Assembly (NCBI GenBank): GCA_032161045.1
Contig: JAVHTH010000055.1
From: Fervidibacter sinensis
Lineage (GTDB): Bacteria > Armatimonadota > Fervidibacteria > Fervidibacterales > Fervidibacteraceae
DNA: 9,255 nucleotides
Strand: one strand, 5' to 3'
Part shown: positions 5,356-9,255 of the stretch, piece by piece
Layout: each line of letters begins with the position of its first letter
Numbering within the stretch: the stretch's first letter is position 1
Position numbers and translations under genes: made by a program
Notes under the pieces: generated by a model
The model's input: the letters and a program-made list of their open reading frames with translations, nothing else
Told to the model about the DNA's origin: nothing
Databases searched by the model: none

Positions 5356-6666
5356 GTGAAACGGCAGGGTAACAGAAGTGAGAGCAAATTGAGTCGCCGA
5401 AAGTTTTTCTACCTCGTCAGCAAAAGTGCCGCAGCATTTACCCTCGGTTCTGCCCTCTTCGTTGATGAAAGTTCTGCGACCAGCAAAGTTTCGCCCAACG
5501 ACAAAATCGGTGTCGGTTTCATTGGCGTTGGTGGGATGGGACGCGCTCACCTCGGTTGGTTCCTCGGTCAACCCGATTGCAATGTCGTCGCTTTGTGCGA
5601 TGTGGATGAACGAATGTTGGCCGAGGCAAAGCGGATGTGCGGTGAGCGCCCAGTTGCCACCTACAAGGACTACCGTCAACTTCTTGAGCGAAAGGATGTT
5701 GATGTTGTCGTCATTGCGACCCCTGACCACTGGCACGCGATTATCGCGATTCACGCAGCACAAGCGGGCAAGGACATTTACTGCGAAAAGCCGATGACCC
5801 ACACGATTGAGGAAGGACGGCAACTTGTCAATGCTGTTCGGCGCTATGGGCGAGTTTTTCAGTTAGGCACTCAGCAACGCGCTGATGACCATTTCCGCCG
5901 CGCGGTTGAACTGGTTCGGTCAGGAAAGTTGGGCAAGGTCAAACTTTGTCGCTGTTGGATTGGCTACAACCCACGCAGCGGTTATGTGCCTGAACAACAA
6001 CCGCCGAAGGAATTGGATTGGGATATGTGGCTTGGTCCGGCACAATGGCGTCCGTTCCGCCCGTGCTATCACCCGTTCAATTGGCGTTGGTTCTGGGATT
6101 TCGGCGGCGGATTGATGACCGATTGGGGAGTGCATCTCATTGACATCATCCTGTGGGGAATGGGCGACGAATTGCCTGTTACCATTGAAGCGAAAGGTCG
6201 CTATTATCCCGACAGTTTCTACGATGTCCCGCAGTGGATGGAAGTTGTCTATGAGTTCCCGTCCTACACGCTCATTTGGCATCAACCGCCGCCCAACCCG
6301 CTCCCGCTCGGTCGTCCCGGGCATGGCATGTATTTTGAGGGCGATAGGGGAAGGCTCTTCGTTGACCGAGGAGGCATAGTCACCGACCCACCTGAACTCA
6401 TCCACGAAGTTCTGGGACCAAACGACTTCCGCTTGCCGCGAGTTCCGTCGCACCAACGCGAGTTTTTGGAATGTGTCAAGACGCGTCAACGACCAACATG
6501 CGATGTTGAAGTTGGGCACCGTTCAACTTATGTCAGCATTTTGGGAAACATCGCATTTCGGCTGGGACGCAAATTGCGTTGGGACGCACAAAAAGAGCAA
6601 TTTGTGGGCGACGAAGAAGCAAACCGATGGCTAACTAAGCCTTACCGCAAACCTTGGACGCTTTGA
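5356..6666 (+). CDS. Tat-exported Gfo/Idh/MocA family oxidoreductase
   Basis: A protein of 436 residues. The start is GTG 5356, with AGGTGG (5341-5346) 9 nt upstream; it places a twin-arginine signal LSRRKFFYLVSKSAAAFTLG at 12-31, so a folded, cofactor-loaded enzyme is probably exported. Then comes a Rossmann fold beginning KIGVGFIGVGGMGRAHL (50-66), Asp82 at the strand-two end, ATPDHWHA (121-128), EKP at 144-146 (YCEKPMTHT), DWDMWLGPAQWRPF, and GGGLMTDWGVHLID (250-263) in the substrate domain. This architecture is common in planctomycete-like and related bacteria. Related enzymes oxidise sugar or polyol hydroxyls using tightly bound NAD(P). The DUF1080 gene follows after 28 bp, suggesting that this enzyme produces or reduces a keto-sugar. 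It is unlike the cytoplasmic paralogue at 2131-3201. The substrate is unknown. Confidence 0.88.
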   Translation: MKRQGNRSESKLSRRKFFYLVSKSAAAFTLGSALFVDESSATSKVSPNDKIGVGFIGVGGMGRAHLGWFLGQPDCNVVALCDVDERMLAEAKRMCGERPVATYKDYRQLLERKDVDVVVIATPDHWHAIIAIHAAQAGKDIYCEKPMTHTIEEGRQLVNAVRRYGRVFQLGTQQRADDHFRRAVELVRSGKLGKVKLCRCWIGYNPRSGYVPEQQPPKELDWDMWLGPAQWRPFRPCYHPFNWRWFWDFGGGLMTDWGVHLIDIILWGMGDELPVTIEAKGRYYPDSFYDVPQWMEVVYEFPSYTLIWHQPPPNPLPLGRPGHGMYFEGDRGRLFVDRGGIVTDPPELIHEVLGPNDFRLPRVPSHQREFLECVKTRQRPTCDVEVGHRSTYVSILGNIAFRLGRKLRWDAQKEQFVGDEEANRWLTKPYRKPWTL

Positions 6667-6694
6667 AACCAAATTGAGCGAAGGAGGGATAAAA

Positions 6695-7303
6695 ATGAAG
6701 CGGCGGGAAGTTTTGTCGGTTTTGAGCGCTGCAGGGTTGTCAAGCGCCCTCGCCTTGGCGTTGGCACAGGAGAAAAAGGACGAGGAAGGGTTCGTGCCTC
6801 TCTTTAATGGCAAGGACTTGACGGGTTTCGTGCCGTTTCTTCCCGGCGGCGACCCTGCGAAGACATGGCAGGTTCGTGACGGCATGATAATTTGCTCCGG
6901 ACGACCAGCGGGTTACCTTCGCACTGAAAGGGAGTTCAGCAACTTCATCTTGCGGTTTGAGTATCGGATGATGGAACCGGGCAACAGCGGTGTGTTTTTG
7001 ATGGTTCTGCCTGACCAAATTTGGCCGAAGGGAATTGAGTTTCAGTTGCTCTTCACCGAAGTCGGTCGGATTTTCGGGGTCGCTGGTGGAAAGGTTGACG
7101 CAACCCCTGTGCTTCAACGACCTTCTCGCCTGAAAGAGTGGAACACCTACGAAATCATCCACTACAACGGCTTCGTGGCGACATGCATTAACGGTCATGT
7201 CGTTGCGATCGGCGCAAACGCCGAACCACGCAAAGGTCATCTCATCTTCCAATCTGAAGGCGCCGAAATTCACTGGCGTAACATCAGAATTCGTGAACTT
7301 TGA
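6695..7303 (+). CDS. DUF1080 / 3-keto-disaccharide hydrolase family protein, exported
   Basis: A protein of 202 residues. The start is ATG 6695, with AAGGAGGG ending 6 nt upstream; the open frame begins at 6674 but lacks such a site. The N-terminus MKRREVLSVLSAAGLSSALA is a signal peptide with an Arg-Arg pair, possibly Tat, and likely cleavage after ALA (about residue 24). The mature part is a single beta-jelly-roll of the concanavalin-like type: LFNGKDLTGF (36-45), FSNFILRFEYRM (81-92), GNSGVFLMV (96-104), IEFQLL, and the C-terminal FQSEGAEIHWRNIRIREL. These are the usual landmarks of the family (PF06439), some members of which cleave 3-keto-glycosides. The neighbouring Gfo/Idh/MocA enzyme, 28 bp upstream, could supply such a substrate. 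Family membership is firm; activity and substrate are inferred. Confidence 0.85.
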   Translation: MKRREVLSVLSAAGLSSALALALAQEKKDEEGFVPLFNGKDLTGFVPFLPGGDPAKTWQVRDGMIICSGRPAGYLRTEREFSNFILRFEYRMMEPGNSGVFLMVLPDQIWPKGIEFQLLFTEVGRIFGVAGGKVDATPVLQRPSRLKEWNTYEIIHYNGFVATCINGHVVAIGANAEPRKGHLIFQSEGAEIHWRNIRIREL

Positions 7304-7348
7304 AGCCAATCCGGCAATTGACAAATTTCCCGCTTGAGGAGGGCAGAG

Positions 7349-9255
7349 ATGATGAGGGTTTGGAGCGTGATTTGTGTGTCTTTGGCTTTCGCCGTTCAAA
7401 TCGCATTCGCACAAATATCCCCTGAATTGCAGACAGTTTTGCAGCAACTTCAAAGCGAGGACAACGCAACACGACTTCAAGCGATGGAAAGAGCACCCGA
7501 GTTTGGGGCGGCAATCATCCCTCACTTGCCACCATTGTTGACTCACAAGGACTGGCGAGTTCAAAGGGCTGCACAAATCGTCCTTGAAAGCATCGCGACA
7601 AGGGCAGCAAAATTGAGCGCAAAGGAACGCAGCGAAACTGTCCACTCGCTCTTGACTCTCACAAAACCCGCTCAACCGCTCGCTGTCCGCAAATTGGCTT
7701 TGAACGCCATCGCCATTTGTGGGGGCGATGAAGCCGTTCCAACACTTTCAACTCTACTCAAAGATGAACAGGTTCGTGAAGATGCCCTGAACGCACTGAA
7801 GCAAATCGGTTCGCCCGCTGCAGCAAAAGCGGTTGCCGATGCGGCTTCAACGGCGAAGGGTGATTGGCTAAGAGCCTTGTTGGCGACTTTGGGTGAAATG
7901 GGTCGCCCTGAAGGTGTCCCAGCGCTATTGACAATGTTAAAAGTCGGAGACGCTCAAACGAAATCGGTTGCAGCAATTTCATTGGGGAGAATTGGCGATG
8001 CAAGGGCAATTCCAGCATTGATAAGCGCTGTCCAGCAAGATGTCCCGTTTGCTTACGATGCTTTGATCCGGACGGGGGAGTTGTTGCTGCAGCGCAAACA
8101 AACCTCCTCAGCGGTTACAGCCTTTGAACAAGCGCTGAAACTTGCGCGAACGGAACATGAAAAATGCGCTGCATTGATTGGGCTGGGTAAGACCGGAACG
8201 GCGAAAGCGTTGCCCGTTCTCGTTGATGCCCTTGACGCTCCTGAAGCCACGGTGAGAGGTGCTGCAAGGGAAGCATTGCTTGCGTATCGCCACCCAGACG
8301 CATCCCGCGGTTTCACTCAAATATTTCAACGAGCAAATCTCACCGAAAAGGCTGAACTTTTGCGGATACTTGTGGAGCGGGGTGAACCAAATGTCGTGAA
8401 ATTGCTTCAACAATCCGCTTCGTCGCCGAACGAAGAATTGCGTTTGACAGCGTTGGAACTGATGGGGCGAATTGATGACTTAACTTTGGAACGGACGCTG
8501 TGGGAGGCAATTTTGAAAGGCGACAAGAAAACCAAAACCATTGCACTCCGAAGTTACTTGCAACTTGCAGAACTGCGCGCCCGCAAGGGCAAAAGTGAAT
8601 TGGCTCGGTCAATGTTTGAGCAAGGGTTGAAAGTCGCTGAACGAGATGACTTGACAGAATTGAGGAATGTGGCTTTGAGCGGCTTGGCTTTGCTTGGAGA
8701 TCCGAGGTCGCTTCCAACTGTAAGGCGATATTTGGAGCAACCCGAGCCACCATACTACGCCTTCGCTGCTGCCGTTGCCATTGCCAACAACCTTGCCCGT
8801 GAGGGGAGAAAAGAAGAAGCAGTTGCACTTTTGCAGGATTTGTTCGTGATGAGAATGCCTCGCGATTTGGGCATTCAAGCGGCTCAAATTCTTTCGCGGT
8901 TGGGTGAAGACCCATCCGCGATACCGCGCCGGGCAGGGTTCATCGTTCGGTGGTGGCTGCTTGGTCCCTTGCCAAATCCAGATAATAGAGCCTTTGACCA
9001 AGCCTTCATTGACGAAACTGCCACAAACCCGCTGCAATTGGAAACCGTCAGGGTTGACAATCGTTTGCTTCGCTGGAGAGAAATTCGCGTCCTTGACCCA
9101 CAAGGCGTTGTGGACCTGAGGCAATTTTTCCGACAAACAGAATGGGTTGCTTGCTATGCTTACACCGAGTTCGTTGTTGACAACGAGATGGAAGCGGAGT
9201 TGAGGGTTGGGAGCGACGATAGCGTGAAAGTTTGGCTTAACGGCAAACTCGTGCA
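7349..9255 (+). CDS. Secreted HEAT-repeat protein with C-terminal beta-sandwich-like domain, 3' end missing
   Basis: The frame is open from ATG 7349 to the window end, 635 complete codons. AGGAGG (7337-7342) lies 6 nt before the first of two consecutive ATGs. Residues 1-21, MMRVWSVICVSLAFAVQIAFA, form a Sec signal peptide with cleavage before QISPELQ. About 22-525 is helical repeat sequence of HEAT / PBS-lyase type; examples are GGDEAVPTLSTLLKDEQVREDALNALKQIG and the unit beginning GRIGDARAIPALISAV (written here in parts: GGDEAVPTLSTLL, then ALNALKQIG). From about 530 the character changes: GFIVRWWLLGPLPNPDN and, near 621, GSDDSVKVWLNGKLV resemble the carbohydrate-binding-like or PA14-like beta-sandwich found in exported proteins of these bacteria. 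HEAT repeats usually bind proteins, so a scaffold or binding role outside the cytoplasm is likely. No enzymatic motif is seen in the visible part. It follows the DUF1080 gene by 45 bp, probably in one operon. Confidence 0.82.
   Translation, partial: MMRVWSVICVSLAFAVQIAFAQISPELQTVLQQLQSEDNATRLQAMERAPEFGAAIIPHLPPLLTHKDWRVQRAAQIVLESIATRAAKLSAKERSETVHSLLTLTKPAQPLAVRKLALNAIAICGGDEAVPTLSTLLKDEQVREDALNALKQIGSPAAAKAVADAASTAKGDWLRALLATLGEMGRPEGVPALLTMLKVGDAQTKSVAAISLGRIGDARAIPALISAVQQDVPFAYDALIRTGELLLQRKQTSSAVTAFEQALKLARTEHEKCAALIGLGKTGTAKALPVLVDALDAPEATVRGAAREALLAYRHPDASRGFTQIFQRANLTEKAELLRILVERGEPNVVKLLQQSASSPNEELRLTALELMGRIDDLTLERTLWEAILKGDKKTKTIALRSYLQLAELRARKGKSELARSMFEQGLKVAERDDLTELRNVALSGLALLGDPRSLPTVRRYLEQPEPPYYAFAAAVAIANNLAREGRKEEAVALLQDLFVMRMPRDLGIQAAQILSRLGEDPSAIPRRAGFIVRWWLLGPLPNPDNRAFDQAFIDETATNPLQLETVRVDNRLLRWREIRVLDPQGVVDLRQFFRQTEWVACYAYTEFVVDNEMEAELRVGSDDSVKVWLNGKLV

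Noticed and set aside
6740..7675. Minus-strand open frame of 311 codons opposite the DUF1080 gene and the start of the HEAT gene
   Set aside because: The plus-strand genes have strong ribosome binding sites, signal peptides and family motifs; the antisense translation is Cys/His-rich with no family resemblance.

Overview
The window looks like chromosomal DNA of a free-living, carbohydrate-degrading bacterium. Its GC content is moderate, intergenic gaps are short, and ribosome binding sites are GGAGG-type. The mix of genes points to Armatimonadota or a planctomycete-like lineage: a GH5 glycosidase, an exported Gfo/Idh/MocA oxidoreductase next to a DUF1080 protein, an exported HEAT-repeat protein and a bacterial glycerol-1-phosphate dehydrogenase. 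Thermophilic Armatimonadota of the Fervidibacter type are my best guess, but this is inference from gene content, not a phylogenetic result.

Layout: (1) 1-500 (+), the C-terminal part of a GH5-type glycoside hydrolase. (2) 501-752, a convergent intergenic region of degenerate ~65-bp tandem repeats and hairpins. (3) 753-4079 (-), three genes read tpiA -> Gfo/Idh/MocA oxidoreductase -> egsA/araM-type glycerol-1-phosphate dehydrogenase, with a terminator-like hairpin overlapping the tpiA stop. (4) 4080-4241, a divergent intergenic region. (5) 4242-5024 (+), biotin-protein ligase without a DNA-binding domain. (6) 5025-5355, a 331-bp gene-free stretch holding a MITE-like 134-bp element with a 5-bp target duplication and two tandem REP-like hairpins. 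(7) 5356-9255 (+), a probable operon: Tat-exported Gfo/Idh/MocA oxidoreductase, exported DUF1080 (3-keto-disaccharide hydrolase family) protein, and a secreted HEAT-repeat protein with a C-terminal beta-sandwich-like domain that runs off the window.

How the genes fit together: TPI sets the DHAP pool and glycerol-1-phosphate dehydrogenase uses DHAP to make sn-glycerol-1-phosphate, so the minus-strand cluster links central metabolism to a glycerolipid or glycerophosphate product. The plus-strand operon looks like an exported sugar-modifying unit: oxidation of a sugar hydroxyl followed by cleavage of the keto-glycoside, with a HEAT protein as possible scaffold.

The most unusual signals are in the repeats. 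TpiA carries an in-frame 16-residue (48-bp) insertion directly after the catalytic GHSERR motif. It is flanked by a TTCGG duplication and contains a perfect hairpin, which suggests a palindromic element inserted into a coding gene. The REP-like hairpins at 5252-5332 show compensatory base changes and have two diverged relatives elsewhere in the window. I see no CRISPR array, tRNA, rRNA, transposase or defence system.
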